A stretch of DNA of 64,000 bases from Janthinobacterium sp. 17J80-10 (GTDB taxonomy: Bacteria; Pseudomonadota; Gammaproteobacteria; Burkholderiales; Burkholderiaceae_D). The notes beneath the pieces are model-generated. The model worked only from the letters and a program-made list of their open reading frames with translations. It was not told the origin of the DNA and searched no databases. The position numbers and the translations under genes are program-made. How positions within the stretch are numbered: position 1 is the first letter of the stretch; each line of letters starts with the position of its first letter. Positions 55,030-64,000 of the stretch are shown here, in pieces. Location: contig NZ_CP035311.1 in assembly GCF_004114795.1 (NCBI RefSeq), positions 124,001-188,000 on the forward strand, read 5' to 3'.

Positions 55030-56013
55030 TCATTTTGTGCCCCGCAAGATGACGCCATTGATGGCAGCGGTCAGGTCGACCTGGCCGTCGATTATCCGCC
55101 TTGCCGGGTCGGGATTGACGCGCCGGATCAGGATTTTTTCCACCCGCAGCGGGTACTTCTCGCGCAGCTGCTGGTAAATTTCCGGGTCACGCTCGCCATC
55201 GTCACCCATCAGCACGAAACGCACATGCGGCAGGCGCGCAAAAATCCCCTCGAGCTTGGCGCTCTTGTAGGCAACCTGGTCCGCGAGCGGATCGCTGGTA
55301 CGGTCGTTGGTCACACGCTTGGTCAGCAGTACGCCCGGCGGAAAGCCGTTATGGTCCAGGAAATCGAGGATATTGGCCTGCAACTGGCGCGGCGAAGCCG
55401 ACAGGTAGATCACGGGCGCTGCCGCCGGCTGCGGATTACGGGCAGCAACATTCCGGATGAATTGGGCGGCGCCCGCAACTGCCTGGCGCTGGCGGGGGTT
55501 CTTGAGGAAGGTATTGGTCAGCAGCGCGCGCTTGCTGTTGACCTCCGTCACCAGCAGCGTGTCATCGAGGTCGGAAATGACGCCAATGGTATTTTCTGCG
55601 GGGACCACCAGCAGCCGGCCATCGGCCGCGACATCGCCGACCTGGCCGCGCACCGTGTGCCAGCCCGGCGCCAGCGCCGGCATGCCAGCCACCGCCTGGC
55701 TGAAATACCCTTCCTCATCGGTCCTGACGTCAAATGCGCGCCCGGCCACGTCCAGCCTGACGCGCGCATGCTCGCGCTCGCTGTTGACCATCAGGCGCGC
55801 ATTGCGCCACAGGTTGCGCCACCAGGGCGCGTCGTCCCTGTGCGCCGCGCTGCCGCGGTCTTCGATGACGCGCCCTTCGATGACGGCGGCGCGGCTATCG
55901 CCGAAGGCCGGGTAAATCACCAGGGCGTCGCGGTCGTCATCGGCACGGACGCCGCTCACCAGAAACACCAGGCACGCGAACGCAGCGGCCATGCGGGGGC
56001 AAAAGAATTTCAT
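55030..56013 (-). CDS. App1-family phosphatidate phosphatase
   Basis: A 327-aa exported HAD-like phosphatase of the App1 family. The signal peptide is AAFACLVFLVSGVRA near residue 24. The catalytic motif ISDLDDTLL (DLDDT, 148-152) is intact, with YLSASPRQLQ (motif II) and GDDGERDPEIY (last motif). Yeast App1 dephosphorylates phosphatidate to diacylglycerol. Its ATG overlaps the stop of a diacylglycerol-type glycosyltransferase (ATGA), so the two genes may make and use diacylglycerol for glycolipids; the periplasmic location of this one is a complication. Alternative: another phospholipid or lysophosphatidate phosphatase. Confidence 0.88.
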   Translation of the reverse strand: MKFFCPRMAAAFACLVFLVSGVRADDDRDALVIYPAFGDSRAAVIEGRVIEDRGSAAHRDDAPWWRNLWRNARLMVNSEREHARVRLDVAGRAFDVRTDEEGYFSQAVAGMPALAPGWHTVRGQVGDVAADGRLLVVPAENTIGVISDLDDTLLVTEVNSKRALLTNTFLKNPRQRQAVAGAAQFIRNVAARNPQPAAAPVIYLSASPRQLQANILDFLDHNGFPPGVLLTKRVTNDRTSDPLADQVAYKSAKLEGIFARLPHVRFVLMGDDGERDPEIYQQLREKYPLRVEKILIRRVNPDPARRIIDGQVDLTAAINGVILRGTK

Positions 56014-57182
56014 GCAGATACGTTTTCCTTTCTGCCAGCCTGGGAAGTGCTGGCCGGACGCACCGCCAGCACCTCGTCAAGCACCCCTACTCCTGCCTGC
56101 GGGCGACCCAACGCCAACGCACGCCCGCGCATCTGCGCCAGCTGTGCGGGATGGGCCAACAAGTGCCTGACACGATAGACCAGCGCATCGCCATCGACCG
56201 CCTTCAGGGCCACACCCTGCTCCAGCAGAAAGTCGGCGTTGCGCTCTTCCTGTCCGGGAATGGGCGAATTGACGATCATCGGCAAGCCCATGGCCAGGCA
56301 TTCCGACGTCGTCAGACCACCCGGCTTGGTAATCACGAGGTCGGCGCACGCCATCAGGCGCTCGACCTTGTCGGTAAAACCGTGCGGGAACAATCGTCCC
56401 CGATGGCGCGCCGCCAGGGCTTGCAAAGCCAGCAGCGCCGCAGCATTGCGCCCGGCCAGAACGACCAGCTGGAAATCGCCCTCCAGCGTCAGTAACCGGG
56501 CTGCAACGGCATCGAGGCTGCCGAGGCCTGCGCCACCTCCCATCAGCAAAATCGTGGTTTTGCCAGGATCGACGCCAAACTCGCGCGCACAAACGGCGCG
56601 CTCCAGCGGTGCGGCGAAGGCGGGCATAATCGGAATGCCGGTGACGTGGATGCATTGCGGCGCGATCCCGCATGCCTGCATGCGCCAGGCCACTTCATCA
56701 TTGGCGGCAAAATAGCCGGCCATGCCTTCGTGCACCCACATGCGGTGCAAATCAAAATCGGTTACCTGGACCCAAACGGGGCAGGACAGGCGTTCCTTGC
56801 GGAGCATGCGCGAGAGCAGTTCAGCCGGCAGAAAATGTGTGCACACGATGGCATCCGGCTGGAAGCGCTCGATCTCGCGGCGCAAAGCGGCAGTGTTCAG
56901 ACGCTCGACAGCACGGCGCAGCCGCTCCATGTAACTGTTGGGCTTGGCCTCGTGCGTGAACTGATAGAGGTAACCCCACAGTGCTGGCGCCTTGTTGACC
57001 AGATTGATATAGAAATCCGTGTACAGCTTGCGGAAGGTCTTTGGCACGAAATCCATGACATCGAGATGCGTGGCGTGCGCCGCGCCACCAAAGGACTGGG
57101 CATGACAGCGCAGCGCTTCGGCAGCGCGCATGTGTCCTGCGCCGGCCGACACGCTTAACAGCAGGATTTTTTTCGGAACCAT
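56010..57182 (-). CDS. MGDG-synthase/UgtP-type glycosyltransferase (GT28)
   Basis: A 390-aa, MurG-fold glycosyltransferase of the diacylglycerol-glucosyl/galactosyltransferase type. The acceptor domain starts with LLLSVSAGAGHMRAAEAL (8-25); the sugar-nucleotide side has LLMGGGAGLGSL, the signature KPGGLTTSECLAMGLP (286-301) and PGQEERNADFLL (309-320). Such enzymes transfer glucose or galactose from UDP-sugar to diacylglycerol at the membrane face. It overlaps the App1 phosphatase gene by ATGA. A role in phosphate-free membrane glycolipids is plausible but unproven; sugar and acceptor are not readable. Confidence 0.9.
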   Translation of the reverse strand: MVPKKILLLSVSAGAGHMRAAEALRCHAQSFGGAAHATHLDVMDFVPKTFRKLYTDFYINLVNKAPALWGYLYQFTHEAKPNSYMERLRRAVERLNTAALRREIERFQPDAIVCTHFLPAELLSRMLRKERLSCPVWVQVTDFDLHRMWVHEGMAGYFAANDEVAWRMQACGIAPQCIHVTGIPIMPAFAAPLERAVCAREFGVDPGKTTILLMGGGAGLGSLDAVAARLLTLEGDFQLVVLAGRNAAALLALQALAARHRGRLFPHGFTDKVERLMACADLVITKPGGLTTSECLAMGLPMIVNSPIPGQEERNADFLLEQGVALKAVDGDALVYRVRHLLAHPAQLAQMRGRALALGRPQAGVGVLDEVLAVRPASTSQAGRKENVSA

Positions 57183-57223
57183 GTGCCCCTACGGAGATGA
57201 GTTGGTGATTTTGGCATTATGAC

Positions 57224-57258
57224 AAAAAAAAAGCCCGCCAGCGTTACCGCTGCGGGCT
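57224..57258 (-). terminator. Terminator of the type I secretion operon
   Basis: AGCCCGC and GCGGGCT (57232-57238 and 57252-57258) form a stem around a 13-base loop that may itself pair (AGCG/CGCT). The minus strand ends in nine T residues. It lies about 35 bases after the TolC-type stop codon. Confidence 0.88.
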
Positions 57259-57292
57259 GAACCAGGCCGCCATCCGTCTTTAGCTCAATGCA

Positions 57293-58666
57293 TCATCGCT
57301 TCTGTTGGGCGCCAGGCGTGGCAATTTCGGCATCCAGCTTTACAACGTCAAGTGACAGAGGCTTTACGGGCAATGCAAATTTCCCTTCCGTCAGGCCCAA
57401 CGCTGCCGGCGTCAGCGTGCCAATGGCAGCCAGCAGGCGATAGCTGCCGATCAGCGTATCGTTCATCGCATTAAACTTGTTTGACAACACGGCGTAGTAT
57501 TCCACTTCCGCATCCAGCACATTGATGGCGGTTTCCTTGCCCGCGTCACGCAAGCGCTTTCGGTTCTGCATGACATCGTAGGAAATACCTGCAGCACTTG
57601 CGAGCAGTTCCTCGCGCTCGCGGCCATTGATCAGCTGATTCCACGCAATACGCACAGCTTCGTCTGTCTTGTTAATGACGGCGACCTCCCGATCCAGCGC
57701 TGCCTGGTGCTGGATGGTTGCCGCCTCCGTGCGATTGGTCGTTTCGAAGCCGGCAAACAAGTTCCAGCTAAGCCGCATCAACACCGAGGTTTCATCGCGC
57801 CGGGCAATGGCGTTGACATTTTTTTCGGCGCCACGGGTGCCCACCAGATCCACCGAGGGAAACATGCCAGATCGCTCAACGGCAATCTGCTTTTGTGCCT
57901 TTTTCGATTGCAGATAGGCTTCCTTCAGGCGTGGGCTCTGGTCCCGCCCCTGCGCAAGGGCAGCATCGAGCGACTTCGGAATACGGTCGTTGAAGATACC
58001 CAGTTCCTGCATGCCGGCCAGCTCCGGCGCGTGACCGAAGACCTGGTGATAGTTCGCCACTGCATCGCGCAAGCCCTGTTCGTAAAACACGCGCCGTTCT
58101 TTCACCAGTTGCAGGCGGGCGCGCGCCTGCATGACATCGACGGCAATGCCGCCGCCACGCTCGACGCGCTGGTTCTCGAGCTGCAGCTGGCGCTGTGTCG
58201 TTTCTTCATTACGGCGCGCAATGGCAATCAGCGTCTGGTAACGCGCCACCTGCACGTATGCTGTGATGCCCTCAAACAGCAAATCCTGCGTAGTCGAGCG
58301 CAGGCTGTTGTCCTGTGCCGAGTAGTCGATATCAGCAATCTCGACCGCAGCGGCAGTGCGTCCACCCGCATACAGGTTTTGCTCGATGGTAGCCGTCAGC
58401 TTGCGCCGGTTGAGGTCGGTGATGGAGGTCTGCGTGTCGATCTTTTCCTTGCCAGAATCGCCGGAAATGGAAAAACGGGGATAGTAACCCGCCGCTGCGA
58501 CGTCGCGCCCCTTGTCGGACGCCTGTACCGATTTGCGGACCGACTTGAGCAGCGGATGCTCGACCAGCAAGCCTTGCAATTCGCTTTCCAGCGAGCGCGC
58601 CCATGCTGGCGTGCTCATTACCATGGCAGTGATCAAAGCGGCGACTGCCGTGCGCTTGAATGTCAT
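57293..58666 (-). CDS. TolC-family outer-membrane channel of the type I secretion system
   Basis: The outer-membrane exit duct, 457 aa, a normal TolC length. A signal peptide (AVAALITAMVMSTPAWA) precedes repeated helical TolC modules; NLYAGGRTAAAVEIADIDY and WNLFAGFETTNRTEAA are the matching TolC turns of the two repeats, with RMRDAGKETAINVLDAE-like sequence near the end. It has no lipid-attachment cysteine, so it is TolC/LapE-like rather than OprM-like. The ATG at 58666 has AGGAA upstream. It is the last gene of the adhesin-ABC-HlyD-TolC operon and carries its terminator. Confidence 0.93.
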   Translation of the reverse strand: MTFKRTAVAALITAMVMSTPAWARSLESELQGLLVEHPLLKSVRKSVQASDKGRDVAAAGYYPRFSISGDSGKEKIDTQTSITDLNRRKLTATIEQNLYAGGRTAAAVEIADIDYSAQDNSLRSTTQDLLFEGITAYVQVARYQTLIAIARRNEETTQRQLQLENQRVERGGGIAVDVMQARARLQLVKERRVFYEQGLRDAVANYHQVFGHAPELAGMQELGIFNDRIPKSLDAALAQGRDQSPRLKEAYLQSKKAQKQIAVERSGMFPSVDLVGTRGAEKNVNAIARRDETSVLMRLSWNLFAGFETTNRTEAATIQHQAALDREVAVINKTDEAVRIAWNQLINGREREELLASAAGISYDVMQNRKRLRDAGKETAINVLDAEVEYYAVLSNKFNAMNDTLIGSYRLLAAIGTLTPAALGLTEGKFALPVKPLSLDVVKLDAEIATPGAQQKR

Positions 58667-58736
58667 TTTATTTATTCCTGTTAAGACTGCGAAAACAGCG
58701 ACGATTATTAATAAAAATCCGAAGAGATGGCATCCG

Positions 58737-60041
58737 TCAGACTTCCCTGAACGCCTCATGCTTGAGTTTCAAAACCGGCTTGATCAGCATCCAGAAAATC
58801 GATTGCGAATGCGCCTTGATGTCGACTTCTCCGACCATGCCCGGCGTGATCGGATACTGGCTGGGCGTGTCTCCCAGCCAGGACCGTTTGGTGCTGACCG
58901 TCACGCGGTAAAAATGCTCCTCGTTCTTCCCTGTGTCGGTATCGGCGGCAATGGCTGTCACACGGCCCTCCAGGCCGCCATAACGGAAATAATCATAGGC
59001 GGAGATTTTTACCAGAGCCGGCTGATTCAGGCTCACATAACCGCGGTCGGAAGGACTCAGGCTGACCTCGACCACCAGTTCTTCGCCGAGCGGCACGATT
59101 TCCATGATCGGCTCACCCGGTTTGACCACATTGCCGGCGGACTGATAACGCACATTCCTGACCACGCCCTCGATCGGCGCGCGGATCATGGCGCGTCCTT
59201 CCTGATCGTTGGCGCGCCCAAGTTCCTGCTGCAGGCTGGTGAGCTTGCGCTCCAGTTCACCCAGCTCGTCGGCGGCGCGACGACGGAATTTGGCTTCTTC
59301 CTCGCGTCGGCGCGCATCTGTTTCATTCTGCCCTGCCTGGGCGCCCGGTATCGCCTGCTGCGTCATCGCCACTTCGCCCTTGAGCCGTTCCACCGCACTC
59401 TTGCGCTGGAAATGCTCGAGTTGCGAGGTCAGCTTATCCTTGACCAGGTCTTCGGACACGGCCAGTTCCTGCCGTGCCAGGGTCAAGCTGGCTTGCAACG
59501 AGGCGAGCTTGGCCTGCAGTTCGGTAACGCGCTGGCGCCCCTGGGAACTTTGCCCGCTGAGCGCATCGAGCGCACCGGCGAGCTCATCGCGGCGCGCCTT
59601 GTAGGTCGAACGCTCCGCCTCGGCCACGGCCGGAAATTGTTTGGTCAGGCCTGCCGGAAATTCGAGCCCGCCGCCTTGCGATTCGGCCTCCAGGCGCGCC
59701 TTGGCAAACTGCAAGGCGGCCTTGCGCGCCGTCATTTCCGCCAGGTTGATGCCAGAAGTGGCCAGATCGAGTTCTACCAGTGCGTCGCCTGCCTTGACCA
59801 CGGCGTTTTCGCGCGCGATGACGCGTTTGACGATGCCGCCCTCCAGATGCTGGATGATCTTGACCTTGTCTTGAGGGACGACCTTGCCTGGCGCGGTGAC
59901 CACCTGGTCGACCTGGCCGATGAACGACCACCCGAGGGCAACGACCAGCAAGGCGACCAGCCGGCGGTCGCAGCGGCGCCAGACAGGCGCGCCAGCACGT
60001 ACCAGCAGGGCATCCAGTTTCGAATCAGGCGACGGCGACAT
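58737..60041 (-). CDS. HlyD-family periplasmic adaptor of the type I secretion system
   Basis: The membrane-fusion subunit, 434 aa. A short cytosolic N terminus precedes one transmembrane helix (about 30-48, RRLVALLVVALGWSFIG). A lipoyl half (APGKVVPQDKVKIIQHLEGG) and long coiled-coil arms (about 100-280) follow, then the HlyD C-terminal part GEELVVEVSLSPSDRGYV. The IIQHLEGGIVKRV motif is typical of LapC/HlyD adaptors. The ATG at 60041 has AAAGGA upstream and lies 17 bases inside the ABC gene, so the genes are coupled. It connects the inner-membrane ABC protein to TolC. Confidence 0.95.
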   Translation of the reverse strand: MSPSPDSKLDALLVRAGAPVWRRCDRRLVALLVVALGWSFIGQVDQVVTAPGKVVPQDKVKIIQHLEGGIVKRVIARENAVVKAGDALVELDLATSGINLAEMTARKAALQFAKARLEAESQGGGLEFPAGLTKQFPAVAEAERSTYKARRDELAGALDALSGQSSQGRQRVTELQAKLASLQASLTLARQELAVSEDLVKDKLTSQLEHFQRKSAVERLKGEVAMTQQAIPGAQAGQNETDARRREEEAKFRRRAADELGELERKLTSLQQELGRANDQEGRAMIRAPIEGVVRNVRYQSAGNVVKPGEPIMEIVPLGEELVVEVSLSPSDRGYVSLNQPALVKISAYDYFRYGGLEGRVTAIAADTDTGKNEEHFYRVTVSTKRSWLGDTPSQYPITPGMVGEVDIKAHSQSIFWMLIKPVLKLKHEAFREV

Positions 60042-61947
60042 GCTTGTCCTTTTGCGGTTGCTGCGGCTCGCCATAACCGAGGCCTGACAAAATCTGCCGG
60101 GCTGGGCCAGCCGCTTTCAATTGCCCTTTTTCCAGCACCAGGATGCCATTGCACTGGCTCAGCACGGCCAGGCTGTGGGTGACAACCAGCACCGTATGGT
60201 CTGTCGCCAGGGCGCGCAGCGTGGCGATGAATGCCTGCTCGGCCTCGCGGTCGAGATCCGCCGTCGGTTCATCCAGCAGCAGCATCGGCGGGTCGCGCAG
60301 CAAGACCTGGGCAATCGCAATGCGCTTGCGCTCGCCTCCCGAAAAACGGCTGCCGCCTTCGCCAACCTCGGTTGCATAGCCATCGGGCAGATTGATGACA
60401 AAACCGTGGGCGCAGGCGCGCTGAGCCGCGGCAATGATGTGTTCGTCGTCGATATCCGGTTCGGCCAGGGCAATGTTGTCGCGCACGCTGCCGGAGATGA
60501 GTTGCACCTGCTGCGGCAGGTAGCCGATCCAGCGTGCCAGGTCTTGCTGCGAAAACTGGGCGAGGTCGCCGCCATCGAGCAGCACACGGCCGCTGGCCGG
60601 GCGATACAGGCCGCGCAGCAACTTGAGCAGCGTGCTCTTGCCGCTGCCGTTGGCGCCAACGATGGCATGCAAGCCATGGGGCCCGAGCTGGCCCGAGATT
60701 GCCTGCAATTGATCGTGTTCGCTGCCGGGGTAGCGGAAGGTGGCGTTGTCGAGCAGCAGCGTGCCCTGCGGGCGCGGCATTGCCACACCAGTTGCGGCAC
60801 GCTCGGCAGGCAGGGCAAATAGCGCGTCGAGGCGCTTCCTGGCCGCCTGATACTGGCCGAACTGCTTCCATTGGCCGACCAGTTGCACCAGCGGCGAGAT
60901 GATGCGGCCGGCCAGGATATTGGCGGAAATCAGCGCGCCCATCGTCATCAGGTGCGACAGGATGGCCAGCGCGCCAAATCCGGTCGTGACCACCGTGTTC
61001 AGCGTCGTCATGCCGTAGGCGACGTCACGGTAATGGTCGGCTTCTCGGCTGCGCGCCAGCGCTTCGCCCATCCATGCGGCATAGTTTTTTTCCCAGCGCT
61101 CGTGCGCGCTCTGTTGCGCGCCGATCGTCTTGAGCAGCATGCGCGCACCAGCCAGTTCGGCGATCGCCGCATCGCGCCCGACCAGTTTTTCGCGCTCGGT
61201 CTCGGCGGCGTGACGGGTAACCTTGCCCGAGCGCCATGCCAGGACCACGAAGGCAGCAATGGTGCCAAGCGCGACCGGCAACAGCGGCCAGGCAATCAGG
61301 CCCAGCAGCAGCAAAGCCAGCAGCAGGAATGGCAAGTCGATCAGCAGCAGCGCGCTGGCGCCGGAACAGGTTGCCCGCACCAGCTCGATGTCGCGAAACA
61401 CCGTCTGCCAGTAGGCCGGCGAACGGCTTTCGAGGACCACTGCCGGCAAGGACATCAGGCGGGCAAAGGCACGCCGCGCAATCGTGGCCTCGATCTGCAG
61501 GCCGAGGCGTTGCAACAGGTGGGCGCGGCCGCTGCGCAATACCAGATCGAGGCCAATGGCGATCAGCATGCCCACCGTCAGCGCGACCAGGGATGAATAG
61601 CCGGCATGCGCCACGACCCGGTCATACACTTGCAGCGAGTACACCGCGGCACCCAGTGCGATCAGGTTGATCAGGAAGGCCAGCGTGAGGGCTTGCCGGT
61701 AAGCCGGCCGCAGCGGCAGCAGCAATTCGCGCAGCCAGTCGCTGCCCTGCACGCTGTCTTGCGAGAGGTCAACGGCGCCATTGGCGTCGGCTTGCTGCGG
61801 CGCCTGCGGGCCGGGCGCGCTTACAAACTCCCACAGCCAGTGCAACAACGCCCGCACCGTTTTGCCCAGCGCAGATGGTGCATGTGATGCAGGTGGCGCA
61901 GGCGGCACCGCCGGATCCGCGCCGGCCTCGGGTTGTTGCTGGTTCAT
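60025..61947 (-). CDS. Type I secretion ABC transporter (LapB/HlyB-type permease-ATPase)
   Basis: A 640-aa exporter. The N-terminal extension (about 1-70, Pro/Ala-rich) lacks a C39 peptidase. About six helices follow (about 85-350), then the ATPase domain with Walker A GANGSGKST, LSGG-like FSGGERKRIAIAQ, Walker B MLLLDEPTADLD and the H-loop VTHS. This subfamily exports large RTX adhesins such as LapA. Its ATG shares one base with the stop codon of the adhesin gene, so it is cotranscribed with and downstream of its presumed substrate. Confidence 0.95.
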   Translation of the reverse strand: MNQQQPEAGADPAVPPAPPASHAPSALGKTVRALLHWLWEFVSAPGPQAPQQADANGAVDLSQDSVQGSDWLRELLLPLRPAYRQALTLAFLINLIALGAAVYSLQVYDRVVAHAGYSSLVALTVGMLIAIGLDLVLRSGRAHLLQRLGLQIEATIARRAFARLMSLPAVVLESRSPAYWQTVFRDIELVRATCSGASALLLIDLPFLLLALLLLGLIAWPLLPVALGTIAAFVVLAWRSGKVTRHAAETEREKLVGRDAAIAELAGARMLLKTIGAQQSAHERWEKNYAAWMGEALARSREADHYRDVAYGMTTLNTVVTTGFGALAILSHLMTMGALISANILAGRIISPLVQLVGQWKQFGQYQAARKRLDALFALPAERAATGVAMPRPQGTLLLDNATFRYPGSEHDQLQAISGQLGPHGLHAIVGANGSGKSTLLKLLRGLYRPASGRVLLDGGDLAQFSQQDLARWIGYLPQQVQLISGSVRDNIALAEPDIDDEHIIAAAQRACAHGFVINLPDGYATEVGEGGSRFSGGERKRIAIAQVLLRDPPMLLLDEPTADLDREAEQAFIATLRALATDHTVLVVTHSLAVLSQCNGILVLEKGQLKAAGPARQILSGLGYGEPQQPQKDKHVAVA

Positions 61948-64000
61948 TAGCTGATATTTTTGGTAATCGCGTCATCAATGACGGCATAGATATTGTCGGT
62001 ACCGTGCTGGTACACCGAGAACGAGCCCGTTGCACCGGCCACGCTCACCCCGGTCGCAACCGCCGTGCCGTTCCATCCGGTATTGAGCGTGACGGTGTCG
62101 CTGCCACCCTCGCTGTCGATGACCAGCACATGCCCCTTCTGGTAACCGGCATCGTTGACGGCCGTATTATTCTCCCCGGTCATGGCCAGCACGTCCAGCG
62201 CGTTGAACGTCACTGTCTGATTGCCGACACCCAGCGTAAGGACCTCGATGCCCTCGACGCGGGTATTCGCCAGCGCGGTGAAGTCAATGGTCATGCCTGC
62301 CGTGAGTTCCATGGTGTCGATGCCGGTGCCGCCATCCAGCTTGAAGAAATTGGCGTCGGCCACTTTCAACACGTCGTTGCCGGCACCGCCAATGAGCACG
62401 TCGCGGCCGCCATCGCCCGTCAGAATGTCGTTGCCGGCATTGCCGATCAGGGTGTCGGCGGCGCCAATGCCCAGTGTGGCATTCAGCATGCCGCCGTTGA
62501 TGACGCTGTTGCCTGGCGTGGTGTCATTCAGATCAGTAATGTGCTGCACCCCGACATTGCTGCCGGAAGTGAAGTTTTCATTGCCGTAAAGGATGGTCGT
62601 CGCGGTGGCATTGCTGTTGGAATAGGACAGATCGTCCAGGCCATCGCCATCGATGTCGCCCAACTGCTGCCAGAGGGATGACGCATTGGCCGCACCGCCC
62701 AGTATCTGCGTGCCGAAATCCTGGACTTGCAGCAGGCTGATGTCTTTCCAGCCAGTGCTGCGACCGAAAAGGAGGTAGGCCGAACCGGCGGCGCCGGTGC
62801 CGTTGACGGATTCGTCATCGCCGTAGGCGGCGATGACGAAGTCGTTGTAGCCGTCGCCATTGACATCGCCGGCACTGGTTGCGTCATAGGCCGCATAGTC
62901 GAAGTCGACTGCGCCGGTGATGCGGAAACCCCTGCCGGCTGCCGCCAGCCCGCTCAGGCTGAGATTGGCATCCCAGCCGCTGGCGGAACCAAACAATACA
63001 TAGGCGCCACCATTGTCCTTGGCATTGTAGTCGTTGGCCGATTGCGCCGCGAACAGCAGATCGTCGTAGCCGTCGCCATTGATGTCGCCAAGGCCGCGCG
63101 TGTAAGTCGGATTGATGGCCTGGCCGGATTCAACCGCGATGAAGGTCGATGCCGCCACCGTGGCAGAAGCGGCAAGCGTACTACCCAGCGTGGTGGTCGC
63201 GTTCCAGTTGTTGCCCGCCTTGCCGAACACGATCGTGGCGCCGTTGCCGTCCCAGCTGAACACGAAGTCGGCAAAACCGTCGCCATTGACATCGCCGGCG
63301 GCGGCAATGGCGTTGCTGTTGGTGTTGCCGTTGATGGTGACGTTCTTCTGCGTCCATGTGACGGCGCTGCTCAGGGTGTCCAAGCCGGTCCAGCCGGTAG
63401 CCGAGCCGAGAATCAGCTTGGTATTGCTGGTGCCGGTGACAAAATCGTCGTAACCATCGCCGTTCATGTCGCCCAGGCTGACCGGTTGCCAGTTGCTGCC
63501 ATACTGCGCATTCGCCGCGCCGATGAAGCTGCCGTCGGCCAGCGTTGCCGTGGTGGTGTAGGTGTAGACGGTGTTGGTTTCGGCATTCGCCGGACCGCGA
63601 TCGGGCAAGTCGGTGATCAGCCCGCTGTTCACGTTGTAGGTAGTCGGCAGTGCGGTGCTGGCATTGAAGTCGTTGGCCAGGGTGGTGCTGGTGATGGCGC
63701 CACCAGCTTTGTTGACCAGCGCCGTGTTGTTGCCCAAGAAGAAGTACTGGCGACCTTCGTTCGACTGCGACCAGCTGTCGCTGTTCCAGTCGGGACTCAG
63801 ACTGGCCGCATTGGGTGCAGTCTGGTATCGGTCGGCGTTGTGCGTGGGATCCGTACCGGTCAGATCACTGCCCGACTTCTCGCCACCTTCGTTGAAGGCA
63901 AAAATCTTGCTCGACTGGCTGGCGCCGATGACCATGTCGCTGATGCCATCGCCATTGATGTCGCCCAGGCCATTCATGTAAACACCCAGGTTTTCATTGG
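61947..64000 (-). CDS. FG-GAP/RTX repeat surface protein, C-terminal part
   Basis: The last 683 residues of a large secreted protein; the N terminus is beyond the window. Six calcium-binding FG-GAP-type loops are seen (DINGDGISD, DMNGDGYDD, DVNGDGFAD, DINGDGYDD, DVNGDGYND and DIDGDGLDD) at roughly 70-120-residue spacing, as in beta-propeller integrin-like domains. RTX nonapeptides follow (GIGAADTLIGNAGNDIL, GGRDVLIGGAGNDVL), and a Ser/Thr-rich C terminus ends in DDAITKNIS, the usual type I export region. It is the obvious cargo of the ABC-HlyD-TolC genes that follow. Adhesin or propeller enzyme cannot be decided from this part. Confidence 0.93.
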   Translation of the reverse strand, partial: NENLGVYMNGLGDINGDGISDMVIGASQSSKIFAFNEGGEKSGSDLTGTDPTHNADRYQTAPNAASLSPDWNSDSWSQSNEGRQYFFLGNNTALVNKAGGAITSTTLANDFNASTALPTTYNVNSGLITDLPDRGPANAETNTVYTYTTTATLADGSFIGAANAQYGSNWQPVSLGDMNGDGYDDFVTGTSNTKLILGSATGWTGLDTLSSAVTWTQKNVTINGNTNSNAIAAAGDVNGDGFADFVFSWDGNGATIVFGKAGNNWNATTTLGSTLAASATVAASTFIAVESGQAINPTYTRGLGDINGDGYDDLLFAAQSANDYNAKDNGGAYVLFGSASGWDANLSLSGLAAAGRGFRITGAVDFDYAAYDATSAGDVNGDGYNDFVIAAYGDDESVNGTGAAGSAYLLFGRSTGWKDISLLQVQDFGTQILGGAANASSLWQQLGDIDGDGLDDLSYSNSNATATTILYGNENFTSGSNVGVQHITDLNDTTPGNSVINGGMLNATLGIGAADTLIGNAGNDILTGDGGRDVLIGGAGNDVLKVADANFFKLDGGTGIDTMELTAGMTIDFTALANTRVEGIEVLTLGVGNQTVTFNALDVLAMTGENNTAVNDAGYQKGHVLVIDSEGGSDTVTLNTGWNGTAVATGVSVAGATGSFSVYQHGTDNIYAVIDDAITKNIS

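Overview
This 64 kb, GC-rich window carries about 45 protein genes and one tRNA. It looks like a chromosomal segment of a betaproteobacterium in Burkholderiales, most likely Oxalobacteraceae (Massilia, Duganella, Janthinobacterium or Noviherbaspirillum type). The clues are a PEP-CTERM protein, a PhaZ7-type polyhydroxybutyrate depolymerase as known from Paucimonas, RecBCD, CTGT-N8-ACAG LexA boxes and the density of cyclic-di-GMP genes. No insertion sequence, phage, CRISPR array or rRNA is visible, and no gene-free stretch exceeds 300 bases. The placement is inferred from gene content, not from a search.

Layout. 1-25 kb is signalling-rich: a hybrid histidine kinase, four GGDEF and/or EAL proteins around it, and a fifth (CSS-EAL) near 24 kb. 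Between them lie housekeeping and accessory genes: CYTH-CHAD, pgl, an outer-membrane protein, tRNA-Ser(GGA), a YgjP-type metalloprotein, an Old Yellow Enzyme with a divergent LysR regulator, adenine deaminase and an orphan MlaC. 24.8-27.9 kb holds the PhaZ7-like depolymerase, small unknown genes (one behind two perfect LexA boxes) and a PEP-CTERM gene with a sigma-54-type promoter. 27.9-37.1 kb is recC-recB-recD. 37.4-52.9 kb is a large catabolic locus: an AroE-like dehydrogenase, a LivKHMGF-type ABC importer, an SDR, a complete 2-oxo-acid/acyloin dehydrogenase complex (fused E1, E2, E3), a VOC protein and a semialdehyde dehydrogenase on one strand. A second SDR and a FadR-type GntR regulator are divergent. 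52.9-57.2 kb has two translationally coupled pairs: NadM-Nudix with an ADP-ribosylglycohydrolase, and a GT28-type glycolipid glycosyltransferase with an App1 phosphatidate phosphatase. 57.3-64 kb is a type I secretion operon (TolC, HlyD, ABC) behind the 3' end of an FG-GAP/RTX adhesin that runs off the window.

How the parts fit. The catabolic locus reads as one uptake-and-degradation pathway: import of a small hydroxylated acid or polyol, oxidation by SDR/AroE-type enzymes to an acyloin or 2-oxo acid, thiamine-dependent cleavage to acyl-CoA, and oxidation of the released aldehyde. It is probably controlled by the GntR protein through tandem TGTCNGACA sites. The substrate is unknown. The c-di-GMP enzymes and the secreted adhesin together suggest control of surface attachment, but nothing here links them directly. 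Several starts were moved to GTG, TTG or internal ATG codons with better ribosome-binding sites; each such choice is explained in its entry.
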